From positions 192,735-256,734 of the forward strand of contig BEXV01000064.1 in NCBI GenBank assembly GCA_003118195.1: a stretch of 64,000 nt of DNA, read 5' to 3'. Origin of the DNA: Hemicentrotus pulcherrimus (lineage: Eukaryota > Echinodermata > Echinoidea > Camarodonta > Strongylocentrotidae). Positions 36,241 to 47,757 of this stretch are shown here, piece after piece (position 1 is the first letter of the stretch; the number at the start of each line of letters is the position of its first letter). The notes below the pieces were generated by a model. It worked only from the letters and a program-made list of their open reading frames with translations. It was not told the DNA's origin and searched no databases. A program made the translations under genes and the position numbers.

Positions 36241-37649
36241 CTAAGAACAGGGAGTAAAACGACATGCTTACATTGGTTCCTCCCATAAGGTTTCGGCAAT
36301 GGAAAGTAACAGAAGCACTTCACTTTCTTGCTATACTTGGCATGAATCTCAAAATGAAAAAAATATCAGGGTCAGTTTATAAACTGACCATCAAATGGAA
36401 ATTAAGAATATTAAAAAAAATAAATACTTTAAATAAACATAAGACTCTAACATCATAATAATATCAAGAACAGGATTATGTGAGTTTGTCATTTTCTATG
36501 ATTCAAATAGCAATAATCTTCTTCTGACTTTGAACAATTCAGTCAAAGAAGTTATTCTTTGTGAAGACACCACCTCCCCCGCCCCCTCCCACAGAAAAAG
36601 AATATATTTATGATACACAAATTTATATGTTTTAAAAGTAGTAAATTAAATTGGCGAGATCTATGTTGGAGTAGATTTTGTATCATGTACAAATGGTTCA
36701 GACTTTTAACACCTGTGTTTTCACTTATATAATTTCCTTATCTAGATCTTAAAATACAATTTTTCAAGCGTGATTTCCTTCCCACTAGCCCTCAAAGTCA
36801 ACAATACTTACAAGTCCCAGTTAGGAAGGAAGAAATGATTCATTATACCCTTTCCATATTGACTGAATAAAGATAAACCATGTATTTTTAAGTTTCAAGG
36901 AACACAATGAAAATTAAATACTGTATACACAAAAAAATAAAGTGTGTTCTAGAATATATTTGTCAGTATGAATAAAATGAGAAATAATGCTTCTCACAAA
37001 ATATTGTATTCCTCTGAACAAAGGTCCCTGAAGGGTACATCTTTGTTCCGGCTTCATATATTACGCCCTGACTTCAAAATGAAAACAAAAAGGTATGCAT
37101 TTTTACTCAATTCACTCAACACATCAAAAATAAACTTGTACATGCAATCCCCTCCCTTTGCCCCAAAGGAACTAATACCTTGAGTTCTGATAAAGGTAGG
37201 ATTGGTATCCCTGTGACTCACATGTATATATCATACACCCAGATGATTTCATTCTCAGTCAAACAGAGTTAGATTAAAACAGAGGAATCCTTGCCAAAAG
37301 TTCAAAAACTGTGATTCTTGATTTGATATTGGATATTTTCCACAGGCAATAATGAAACAAAATCCACTTGAAGTCCCCCTCCCCATTGCAAACTGAAGAA
37401 AAGTTAATGACATCAACCCTGATTCACAGGAATATAATGGTAAAGAGAGAAGGATACAGGATACAGTATTCAGACTAGAGGGAGGAGGAATGAAAATAAT
37501 TTCAAGGAAAACAAAATGAAGAGAGGAAACTGGAGGAAATAAGGAATCTGAAAAAGTGGGGAAAAAAGAAAATAATAGGAAAGAAGGTGAACATCAACAA
37601 ACATAAAGGATAAAATCAAGAGCCCTAGAGATTGAGATGGACATGCAAA

Positions 37650-37699
<50 letters not shown>

Positions 37700-37975
37700 A
37701 AAGGAGAAGGAGAAGAGAAGAATGAGGAGAAAATAATAAAAAGGAATTGAGGGGATACAAGAGAGGATGAGAAAAAGGGAAGACATGAAGACCAAGATGA
37801 GGAAGAAAATTATGAAAATAATGAAAACGATGATGATGATGATGATAATGAAAAACACATAAAGACAAGAAAGAACAGAAAGAATTTTGGGGATTTTGTT
37901 TTTATGGGAAAGTCTTCAGTGAGCTATATGTCAGTTTAGACCAAGAAAGGTAGTTTAAGTTCTCTCCATACAAAC
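36241..37975 (-). other. SGCE: sarcoglycan intron
   Basis: AT-rich intron with a C-rich patch (36572-36592) and a purine-rich block centred on a (GA)n microsatellite at 37651-37696. The long Leu/Ser/Phe-rich frames there are low-complexity artefacts. Confidence 0.7.
37651..37696. repeat. (GA)n microsatellite
   Basis: About 46 bases of uninterrupted GA lie within a wider purine-rich tract (37455-37860). The tract also holds a short GAT repeat (37829-37846). Confidence 0.95.
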
Positions 37976-38048
37976 CTGTATTCTCTTCTACAGTCATCGG
38001 AACAAGTTTTCTAGCACTCTCATACGTTCTAGAGTTGAGTCCTATGAT
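37976..38048 (-). CDS. SGCE: alpha/epsilon-sarcoglycan exon (ectodomain)
   Basis: This 73-base exon follows a T-rich tract and the acceptor TTCCAG, and ends before the donor GTTTGT. It encodes IIGLNSRTYESARKLVPMTV plus EENT and one base of a Gly codon (residues 88-111). It aligns with the vertebrate epsilon-sarcoglycan stretch carrying the NRRTFETAR motif, at the end of the dystroglycan-type cadherin-like domain. It enters in phase 0 after Glu of the previous exon and leaves in phase 1, which the next exon completes exactly. It is too short to stand out on its own, so the call rests on phase continuity and the RTYESAR motif. Confidence 0.85.
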
Positions 38049-41022
38049 CTGGAACAAAAAAAAAAGATAAATTCACAATGATCAAAATGATCAAGTACTT
38101 TTTTAAAAAGATTGGTTATTCTTTTAACAACTTCCACATTGAGTATACATATATACCCTTCAAAAGTAACATTGTCTCTGGACAACAAAAAAGGCAAGAA
38201 CTAATGTACTTTTTCACTGTGTTATGACACCCTTCTTACTCTCAGCAGGTGACAGAAAAAATGCAAAAGATAGAATAACATAGTTATTCCTGACACTAAA
38301 AAAGTAGATTTTTTTAAAAAAAGCTCTCCCTAGATGATGACACACTTTTAAAACATGTACTGAATAAACATGTGAAAAAGATCAAGATAAAAATAATGCC
38401 TGTGGCAGCTCTGTATTGGAGGCATGAAAATAGAGAAGGAAAATGAGATAAATGGGGTAATTTGATCGATAACTCGAGGCATTTCCACACCAGCAGCCTG
38501 GAGTGATCTTCTTCACATCTTATTTCCTATGATACACTCCTACACAATCAGACTGCAAATGAGATCACTTCAAACTCTTCTTCTTTTCTTCTAGAAGTAG
38601 GTCAAATGACGGAAACAATTTCCATCTTGTGGCCAAGGAATTCAAGACACTTAATGGATCATCAACTAGTTCTTAACGTTAGTCATTGGAACATGCATAA
38701 GAGATGTAGTCCATACTAATATTCCAGAGGACTCCAAACCCTATGTTGGTCTTGTAAAGGGCCCGTTTTATAAGTTTCCAAGAAATTTAAAAAGTACTTG
38801 TCTGTAAAATTCTGTAAAATATTGCTCTTTTATGGCTGATCAAAATAAATCGAAATACCCCAAACCTAAGTACATCCTAACATCTAAGTTTTTCATCTTT
38901 TCATGATTTAACTACCGGTAGATATTTCAAGACTCCAAGTATAGAGATTTATGTGGTATCTTATTGGGGATCTGTGAACTCTAAAACATGTTTTTGATTT
39001 TGAAATTTATGTTCTTTAGATATTTCATTTTGAAATTACATCTACATGTATGTCACAGCATTAGCATTTATCATAAAAAACTTTCACAGTACACAATATG
39101 AACAATTTAGGAAGTCATTAATATAGAGTGAATAATTTTGTAATAAGAATAGAAAAATTCTTAGATTATGTGTTCAAAGTGTTTAAAATAATTTGCAAAT
39201 TTACTATTTGAGGCAATAAACATTTTTTTTTATGATAATGATATAATATGAGCTATTTTCTGAAATCATAACTTTAAAAACCTCAGACTTTGTAAAAACC
39301 CTTTTTTATTACTGAAGTTAGCTAGAAAGAAGAAGCTATGCAGACATCCTGAATAGAGACAGCTATCTATCAGCGTATGGGATGGCTGAATAAATAAAGA
39401 TTCTAAATCCAATTTCCATGCAGACTGAAACACGTCAAACAAATTCCTCCCCATTCGTCTTACAAATCAACCCAACTTCAGGAAAATAAAACAGATCTGG
39501 AGGGGACACGAGGCAAAAAGGATAATATCTGCTCAGAGCTAGAAAGACATTAACTTATATATATGTGTACACACTTAACATCCTTTTGACTCTTCATGGA
39601 CAAGATGAGAGTAATAAAGACTGCAGTGAACAAGTTAAACCTAACCCATATTTTCAGTTGAATCTTAGATGAATTGTTGTTCTTAATGAAACAAATATTT
39701 TGATATCACTGTCATTAACATAAATACTAGCCAACAGCAATGTTTTTCAAATGTTGTCAATCTTTTGTTAAGAGCTGCCAACTATACCAAAATATGTCAG
39801 TATTCCCATGGACGACACTTTGATATTCTTCACAATAATAAGTATGAAATGTTGAAAATCATTATAAATAGCATCACTGGTTTACACACAACTTGTAAAT
39901 GATAACTGTTTGTAATAGAAACTGCCATAATCTAGACAACATGGACAACCAAAAATGTGGAAGAAAACTCAAGTAAAAACATCTTTCTGTAAAAAAAAAT
40001 GTTATGTCCCATCTTACCGAATAGAAACAGAAACAGGACATTGAAAATGAAACACAGAGTCATATACTAGAAAGATAATTTACTGATTTGACTGAAGTGT
40101 AAGTCAGCAAATTATTTACTAGAATTACTTGTTTCCTCTTGATAACATGAAATTCATCACATTTTGTTCTGCTTTAAACCACATCTCTGATTTTAATCAA
40201 ATTCTGATGAAATAAACCACAGTGGCACACCTCTGCCTACCTGAACTGCATTCACTCGAGTTCATGGTTTTCCCCTTCGTTTCCCCATAGAGCAGACCCT
40301 CTTGGTCAGGCAACATGCGTTATGAAATCGTTTGGGGAAGACATTTCCTTTGACGCTTCCTTACACGTTGAAAGAAGAGAGTTTCCCACTCTTATCATCA
40401 TCACAACCATTGACATACATTAAATGTCATGGTCTGCAATTGAGACAGCCCTGGGAATTCAATGGTTTATATACGCTCAAAGCAAAAACATGTACCACTA
40501 TGTTTTTTGATGAAATTACAAATTGATAGCTATCATTAATTTCAGAGAAGAGGAAAAGGTGTTTGCAAAATGAATTATAGAACGGAATGAGAGAGACAGA
40601 TGTATTCAGCTGTGTTCAATCTCGTTCTACTTTGCCTATTTATATGCCGATGGATAGAAAGATAGGGAGATAGATAGGTGAAGAGTTAAATATACATAGC
40701 TGTGATGAATGAATAAAGAGAAATATAGAGAGGTTTATAATTGAAATTATATTATCCCTAATACCCTCCCCTCTTCAAGATAGGAGACCTACATTAATTA
40801 CAGAAAAGGTGAGAAAGTTTTTCAAGAGAGAAAATATAATGTGATCAGAGAATCTCAAATGTCACATTTCTGGATCATGTTATTCTCTAATTTTCCAAGA
40901 GGCCCATCAAATTTCTCCTACATTTCCAGGATAAACTTGGTGACTGACCTTTGCAAAAGAGGAAATCATAAATGTGATACTATAGTGAGATAGATAGATA
41001 GATCGAAAGACAGGGAGGGAGA

Positions 41023-41082
<60 letters not shown>

Positions 41083-41576
41083 TAGAAGGAAGATTGTAAG
41101 GAACATCATACTCGAGTCAGCTTATTGTGTCACATCTTCCAAAAGTCCCAGATATTCTAAAGATGTGCATCCTCTAAACCTACAGGAAAATCAGCTGTAA
41201 AATAAATTCAATTCAAAAATTCAATTCAAAATGAAGGAAATTAATAAGACCCCAAAAAGAACAAAAATATGGTCAAACAACTGATAAAGCAAATAATTAA
41301 AAAATAAGGAACTCTAGACTTGATTGTAAATATAAGGCTAAGGGAACAAGTAATTCACATAAAAGTAAACGATTATAACTTGCTCTAACAACATAATATT
41401 TAAATATCATATTTCCTAAAAAGTGAAAGCCAAATAGTTAGTATCATAAGCAAAAATTCCCCAGTCTGCAATTCCTAATGAAGAAAAAATAGAAACAGAA
41501 AAACATAATTCAAAAACAAAAACTACGAGTAGAAAATTGAATTATTCCCCTGAAAGGAATTTGTATTTGTACAAAC
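38049..41576 (-). other. SGCE: sarcoglycan intron
   Basis: Contains a (GA)n microsatellite at 41020-41082 and otherwise ordinary AT-rich sequence. I saw no exon or named repeat. Confidence 0.7.
41020..41082. repeat. (GA)n microsatellite
   Basis: GA repeats with a few interruptions, next to a short GATA run at 40989-41003. Confidence 0.9.
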
Positions 41577-41725
41577 CTCAAGATTAAATTGTCCAATGTT
41601 TGATCCTTGCGGTGTTCCATACAGGTATCCATCAGAGCTGTCAGCTGGTTGGATGAACTTCAGCCAGCTTGGTAGACTAGGCTTACTGACTAGGGATGGT
41701 CGAAAGATGATTGGATCTGTAGAAT
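41577..41725 (-). CDS. SGCE: alpha/epsilon-sarcoglycan exon, copy A (duplicate of 41849-41997)
   Basis: This has the same splice borders, length and encoded residues as the exon at 41849-41997. The flanking intron is also duplicated, and there it has drifted by substitutions and small indels in an A-rich tract. A single undetermined base at 41819 separates the two copies. The likeliest reading is that two contig ends carrying different alleles were laid side by side instead of merged. A real tandem exon duplication with mutually exclusive splicing is the alternative. The intact splice sites and purely synonymous differences fit either view, since both alleles of one exon would be under selection. 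Confidence 0.6.
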
Positions 41726-41848
41726 CTGAGAAGAAGAAAAAAAAAAGAGAAAAAAAGAAAACAATATATAGATCAGTTTAGTAGTGTATTCAAATATGTG
41801 TATTCATCTTCAATGAACNTCCTAAAAGGAATTTGTATTTGTACAAAC

Positions 41849-41997
41849 CTCAAGATTAAATTGTCCAATGTTTGATCCTTGCGGTGTTCCATACAGGTAT
41901 CCATCAGAGCTGTCAGCTGGTTGGATGAACTTCAGCCAGCTTGGTAGACTAGGCTTACTGACCAGGGATGGTCGAAAGATGATTGGATCCGTAGAAT
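41849..41997 (-). CDS. SGCE: alpha/epsilon-sarcoglycan exon, copy B (ectodomain)
   Basis: This 149-base exon is entered in phase 1 and left in phase 0, after acceptor TCAG and before donor GTTTGT. It encodes STDPIIFRPSLVSKPSLPSW followed by LKFIQPADSSDGYLYGTPQG and SNIGQFNLE (residues 39-87). This corresponds to the best conserved ectodomain segment of epsilon- and alpha-sarcoglycan, where vertebrates have a DPITF...RPGWLRYIQR...SDGVLYG pattern. GAG at its end joins ATC of the next exon. A second copy lies 272 bases away at 41577-41725 and differs in the coding part by two synonymous changes only (CTA/CTG Leu and ACA/ACG Thr). Including both copies in one mRNA would break the frame, because 149 is not a multiple of three. 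Only one is therefore expected in a transcript. I cannot tell which copy is the true genomic one. Confidence 0.85.
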
Positions 41998-42174
41998 CTG
42001 ATAAAAAAAAGAAGAAAAAAGAAAACAATATACAGACCAGTTTAGAAGTGTATTCAGATTTTTGTATTTATCTTCAATGAACCCTTATTAGTTATCTTAC
42101 CCGTTCACCTGTGATTTAGAATAGATTGATTCTACCTTTCATTCGTAATGATTTATTAGATGTTGCTGTGTTAA

Positions 42175-42448
42175 CACTATGAACATGACGGACAAAGAAA
42201 GCGAACAAAATATACAGTTCCTCATTCTACCCTCAACAACTTCTGTGGTAGACGAAGGAACATCCCTTCACTGCTATTATGTAAAAATCTGTAGAACAGG
42301 TAAATATGCATGTGACACCTGTTCTACAGATTTTTACATAATACAGTAGCATAAAAGGGACGTTCCCTTGTCTACCATAGTAATTGTTGAGGGTAGAATG
42401 AGGAACTGTATATTTTGTCCGCTTTGTTTGTCCGTCATGTTCATAGTG
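42175..42448. mobile_element. CACTA-like foldback MITE, copy 2
   Basis: Starts CACTATGAACATGACGGAC and ends GTCCGTCATGTTCATAGTG, flanked by TAA on both sides (42172-42174 and 42449-42451). It folds over its whole length around a centre near 42312 and is about 50 bases longer than copy 1. The extra sequence includes a CTACCCTCAACAA block in each arm. The different target duplications of the two copies (TTG and TAA) show independent insertions. Confidence 0.85.
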
Positions 42449-43930
42449 TAAGTAAGTGTTAAGCTGTGTCTAGAAAGCCTCATAGAAGATTTAGGTCATT
42501 AAGAGAAAAATCTGTTTCAGAAACCAGCATAGCTTTAAAAAAATTAATCTAAACTCATGGATCATTTTTTACTTTTAAAAGCAATGCAAACTTGAACTAT
42601 TTTAGATCTAAATTTTCTTAAAATGAAAAGACATTGTATAATATTTTAAAATTCTTATTGTGGAAACCATCAACAACAAATATTTTTAAATCAAATGAGC
42701 AACTACATGGAGAGAAGCATGATATTAATCTTAGTTCCATATCAGCCTATTTATCACTCAGAATCCTACAGTATACTAATTATCTGTAGAATATATTATC
42801 AGAGTCAATACCATCCATAATACATTGATGCACTAAGTAGAGTTATTGGAGCAAGTTGCATCCCTCTAAAAATTGACACATGTTTATTGATCTACAGCAG
42901 ACAGAAAAAGACAAAAGGAAGTATTTAAGGCAGGTAATTGAAGTTTATGATAATATTGACGAGAAACTCTGTCTCTGTTAGATCATCAACCCTTCCTTTC
43001 ACTTATGAAGCTGACTGTTAATGCATTAAATGATTGATTGAGGATACTGACCACTTCTGGAAAGAAAGTGCTTTACAATTCTATGAACAGCTCTCAGAAA
43101 ATATTAGTGAATTTTAAAGGACACCGCACCCTCATTATAAAGTAAAAAGAAAATAACGATACTCAGGGATTGTGTGAAGATAGAATATATTTTTATTTGT
43201 TTGAAGTTATCAGAATCAAATGATAACTTCCTGGTTATTCTCCTCCTGTTTTGTTTGGTATGTAAAACATTAACTAAATACACAACACAATTCATATTAT
43301 CTATAAACTTTCGTGGGTCATCCAATATGCCAAGTTAATGAAGGTTTGTCTTTCCTGTATATTTCAAAATTAAATGTTTATATATTTGATAACCAAACTC
43401 AATCAATCAACCAATTGTAGACTGAAAGTGACATTAATACTGAAAATCTAAAATGCTTTTTAACTACACTCCTTTTTTTATTCTTCAATTTATGAATATG
43501 CATGAAGACACTTAAATTACGTAACTTGAAGAAACTAAAAGAAGCCATAACTAACAAGAATAATTATTATGTATGACTGTTATTTTGTCATCACCAAAAT
43601 GTATCCATGTTTTGTACCATATTTCTGTTATTTTACATGTGTGTAAACCAAATAACCATGTTGAATGAGATTGGACAAATAAATACATTGAATCTACTTA
43701 CATGCCAAATGAAAGACCTTGGGATTACATTGGTCAGACATAACACATTAAATGCAACATTGGAACAAAACTAAGGTGTCAAATATAAATTTGGTAGCCT
43801 ATAAATAGACAAAACCAGTAATTACATGAGTTATGACTAATAAGACACACTAATGTTTGCCAATTTTTTTTATTTTCTTGACTAGCCACTGAGCTTCCCA
43901 CCACACCAGCCACAATTCCCAGGGCTTAAA

Positions 43931-44219
43931 AGTCATAAATCTAATGATAAATACAAGAAACTCCCTTCAAAATGCTAACTTGGTAATGCCTCTTATGTAT
44001 GTACTGAACATAACATAGGAAACATTTTATTGGTTTGTGGTTCAAGCTCATTAAAAAATGAGCAATGAAGTCATTAAACTGATGATGAATATAAGAAACT
44101 CCCTTCTGAAGTTGCCTTGGTGTTTTTTGAGATATTTTAGATAAAGAAACTTTAGAAAATGTTTGATTGGTTGATCGCCAAAGCTCACATAAATTATGAC
44201 CAATTAAAATCATTATGTC
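43931..44219. repeat. diverged tandem duplication, about 140-base units
   Basis: Units from 43931 and 44069 share AGTCAT, a TAAGAAACTCCCTTC-like block, a GAAA...ATTGGTT block and an AAGCTCA block. Many substitutions make this older than the 90-base duplication at 26491. Confidence 0.6.
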
Positions 44220-44542
44220 ACTGAAACAAATCACAGGTATTATATGTGTATCATTACACTGTACACCATTAAAATGTGTCCAGTTTCTCCAAAAAGACTA
44301 CCTTTTTGCATCAATATTTAGAACTTTGGTCAGAAAGAGATTCATCTTACCTATTCATCATACACCAAGAGACACATTCATAATGTGTAACATATCATAA
44401 AAATCCAAAGATGTGAAGACGTTTAGACAAATGTAAAGGAGAGCTTTAGGATATTACTTAAACAGTTTTTTTTAAGCTCAGGTTTTGTGATTAATCTTTT
44501 TCCCTTCCAATATGAGTAAATGAATGTTCTCAAGCTACGTAC

Positions 44543-44656
44543 CAAGTGAGTACTCATCAAAGTAGTCTGTCCTTAGGATAGGATGTTGAAAGTTGACTCC
44601 AGAGAAGACGGTGAGTCCCTGGATAAGATGAGGGTGAAGGACGGCCAAGAAGAAAC
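44543..44656 (-). CDS. SGCE: alpha/epsilon-sarcoglycan exon (signal peptide end and start of ectodomain)
   Basis: First recognisable exon of the sarcoglycan gene. On the minus strand it begins after an acceptor reading CTATGACAG and ends before the donor GTACGT. It enters with two bases left of a codon and leaves with one (2+37x3+1 = 114 bases). The 37 residues start with FFLAVLHPHLIQG, a hydrophobic run that suits the second half of a signal peptide, and end with ILRTDYFDEYSL. This matches the segment before the cadherin-like part of vertebrate epsilon-sarcoglycan (a VLEREYF-like motif). The last base G joins AT of the next exon to give Asp. There is no in-frame Met, so the start codon is in an upstream exon (higher coordinate) that I could not find. 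In the family this protein sits in the plasma membrane with beta-, gamma- and delta-sarcoglycan in the dystrophin-associated complex. Residue numbers in the other exon entries count from the first Phe here. Confidence 0.85.
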
Positions 44657-44779
44657 CTGTCATAGAAAAGCAGAACAGACAGAGTTATATCATAAACAAA
44701 GACAGGGTGAGAGAGAGAGAAAGAGAGGGGGAGAAAAGGTGGGGAAGGGGATTAAAGGAGAAATAAATAGATGTAGATA

Positions 44780-44805
44780 GACAGAGAGAGAGAGAGAGAT
44801 AGCGA
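44780..44805. repeat. (GA)n microsatellite
   Basis: Short run of GA units about 120 bases upstream of a sarcoglycan exon, in a wider purine-rich tract (44700-44810). Confidence 0.85.
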
Positions 44806-47660
44806 GACTGATTTTATTAAAAAATTGAAATATACATTTTATGTTGTTAAACATTGCAAATGTTGACACACTTCCTAGGGAAAATGTTTATATTTCCTCT
44901 AAATCATCATTGATCCCCTACAACACAATTATCCATAAACAAATTCCGGTAAGCCTGCCATCAAAAGCTTCAAAATGAAAGGTAAATGGCCACAAAAATA
45001 CTTTCACGTAAAGGTTTTCAGCTTACTCCATGCACTCTAAAGAATAGAGCACAAAGCAAGAAAGTAGAGAGACTGGTCCAAACAATACACACAGAGAATA
45101 GAGGCCCTGGTAAATCCAATGGATAAGCCCTTGGACAGTCCAAACTTTATGAATGAGATGAACAGAGTCTGGTAAACATGATCACTTCAACGTAAACAGC
45201 TATAACAAGTAGAGGCATATACACCCAAAGATATTCATTGAGACCTGGTCCTGTTTGGTTTAGCCCTAGTCTACATGAAGATCTGTTGTGCAATTTGCCA
45301 GGATACTACACAGGTTTTTGAGGAATCAGAAAATCAGACAAGGACATTTAAATTGTGTTGAGCTGCCCTTTTATGGAATAAGAACGTCTTTTTTGTCATC
45401 TGTCCTGCAAATTTGAGGAATAAAAACAACTATTTTCGCTGTGCTGAAATTTGTGGAATAGAAACAAATATTTTAGCTGCACTTCACTTTAGTGAAATGG
45501 AAGCATTTGTTTGCACACAAGGACTTTACTTGCTTCATCAGAACTCTGGTTGGTAATTTAGCGAATACTTTCTAGTGCAGGGATTCACTTATTTTCAGGA
45601 AATACTAAAGGGGTCAATGTGCATCAGGCAAAGTTCTGAAGAATTCAACCCTTTAAATGTGAGCCTATTGAAACGCCTTAGAGAAAATATAAAATATCAT
45701 TTAAAAAACATGGCCTTGACAGCAATATTTGTGGTTTCCTTCTGATAAATTTCATATTAAAAATGGTGTGGGCGGGTCCAGTGGCATATTTTGGTAGGGT
45801 CACTTGGAGTTTCAATAAGATGAGATTTATTTAGGTTGTTGATAGCTAGCAAGCTTACCACAACATTATTGGTATTGACTATCTTCATTGAAGCAAAGTG
45901 CCTCTCAAATACAAGCAATTTATAAAAGAATACATTTTAGAACTGTATCCGTAAACATTTTTTTGTTATTGTATACATGTGTGGGATTAATGCTTTACTT
46001 TGCATACCTAGGATCTTTTAACATATTGTGGATACCGGTAAGTACAATTTGATTGATAGTGACATGACAGGTTAATGGGTTTTTTAAATCCATGCATATG
46101 TTAAATAAATAGCATAATAATAAATATTACAGGAATGAAGGGAATTAGGGTCTAGTTAGCTTCTCTTGAAAATCACAATCATATGTATATGAATGCAACC
46201 ATTATCATATGCTTAAGGTAGGTAATAGGATACCGTTACTCTTGATCAAACTAATTTATACTTCTATCAAAATGTCAATGACTCCAATGAAGTTTTGTGA
46301 CACGTCGACTATGTTTTAATAGATGAAAACACGGATCATCATATCCACACAGTCTGTATGGATTCACCCAAGAATAGGCCTCGATCATCTAAAGGTGAAG
46401 CACCATTTCCTGCAACGATCTTTGACTCTTATTTCCTGAGACCTTGAGAGCCATTGTCAATGATAAATGGACTCTTTTGAGGATAATGACATTCAACCGT
46501 CGGAAAAGAAAAGCGACATATTTTTGGATCAGTTTGGGACATATGTGGCTTGAGAAGCGTATCATTTTAGAGAGTTTATTTTGATATGAGCGAGCTAACT
46601 ATGTATGACAGGCTGGATTATTGAGCAGACTAGGATCAGCTTCAAGCTACAAATTGTCTGTTTTCACTGAATGTTTCTAAATTTAGCCGAGCTGGAAGGG
46701 ATTTATTTGGCAGTGATGATCCAAGGTAGATTGATCATTAATGCACTTCTATTACAGTGTGGTGGCTTGTAGACAATTGATAACACTTGGTTTGATTCGA
46801 TGGGCCCGGAGAGAGTTCCAGACACATTGCAGCCCTGTTTCCATGTCTGTTCTACACTACATACAGCCTGAAACGGGGAGATCGACAGGGCCGGAAAGAT
46901 GGCATCCCTGATCCATGCCATCCATCAGAGTGATATTGGATTGTACATCAGTCCTTCTGTTAGGATATAAAGCAGAGAGTAAGAGAAGTCTGTAAGGAAA
47001 ACCTACATGGTTTCTTCAAGGACCACTTGTCAGATGAACCTGTACAACGTGCGCAAGGAACTGATGATACCAATTGTTGACGGCCAAGCTAAACAATCTT
47101 CATTAGGTTCGCCTGGATATAGAGAGGTCAGTCTTGAACCTTTTATTTCTGGATCCATCAACTCAGTCTTCGTTGGAGACTCAAGTCACTAGACCACTTC
47201 ATCAACTGTTCTGAACTGCTATGATAGCTATTTATTGATAACTTATTAGTTTAGTACTCTAACTAGTTTGTCAAAACACTGGTTTGTTGTCAGCTCCAGA
47301 ACAAAATTACTGTTTGAAGGAGCTCTTTTTTATTTGGTATTTGAAAAGTGAAATTTCCTAGAGGCTTAATTTGATTGCAATAGGTCATACTGTAGGCTTT
47401 GATATAGGAGTATCTTTTTACTTGTTTTAATAGACTAAAACTTGTCAACTTTGAGTTACAATCATTTACATTTTAATACTTCTGGCAATCAGCAAATAAA
47501 AAGCTTGTAGGTCAAACCGTCAAAGAAATATCTTAAAAGTTTCTTGTCCACTTGAAAGCTCCATAACATCCTGACCTACACTCATCATAATGCACCAAGC
47601 CTCATGTCACAAATTCAATGATGTTCCATAAATAGGATGTTCCCTACCCCTTTGACAACA

Positions 47661-47757
47661 ACACACCAAATTGGCAGCCATCGGGCTTCGGATTTGAACC
47701 CATACCTGACCTCTAGGTTGAGCTTCCACTCACTGAAGAGCCATACTAACTAGAATA
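47661..47757 (-). mobile_element. possible tRNA-derived SINE head
   Basis: On the minus strand, TAGTATGGCTCTTCAGTGAGTGG resembles a tRNA 5' half, and a perfect B box GGGTTCAAATCC follows at tRNA spacing. The downstream body does not match SINE family A. It is not a functional tRNA, because I cannot close the acceptor stem. Confidence 0.45.

Larger units (their letters stand above)
41552..42082. repeat. tandem 272-base duplication split by an N
   Basis: Segments 41552-41818 and 41824-42082 each run from AAAGGAATTTGTATTTGTAC to ATCTTCAATGAAC, around one sarcoglycan exon. Intron parts differ at many sites and in poly-A length; exon parts differ at two silent sites. The single undetermined base at 41819 marks the join. 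Two unmerged alleles are the simplest explanation. Confidence 0.85.
41998..44542 (-). other. SGCE: sarcoglycan intron
   Basis: Holds the second CACTA-like foldback (42175-42448) and a diverged tandem duplication (43931-44219). Nothing coding is visible. Confidence 0.7.

Noticed and set aside
37470..37868. 132-residue open frame rich in Leu, Ser and Phe, with an Ile/His run
   Set aside because: It lies in a purine-rich tract with GA and GAT repeats. No splice sites, no homology, low complexity.
47661..47757. Functional tRNA gene on the minus strand
   Set aside because: The B box is perfect, but acceptor and anticodon stems do not close. A SINE head is more likely.
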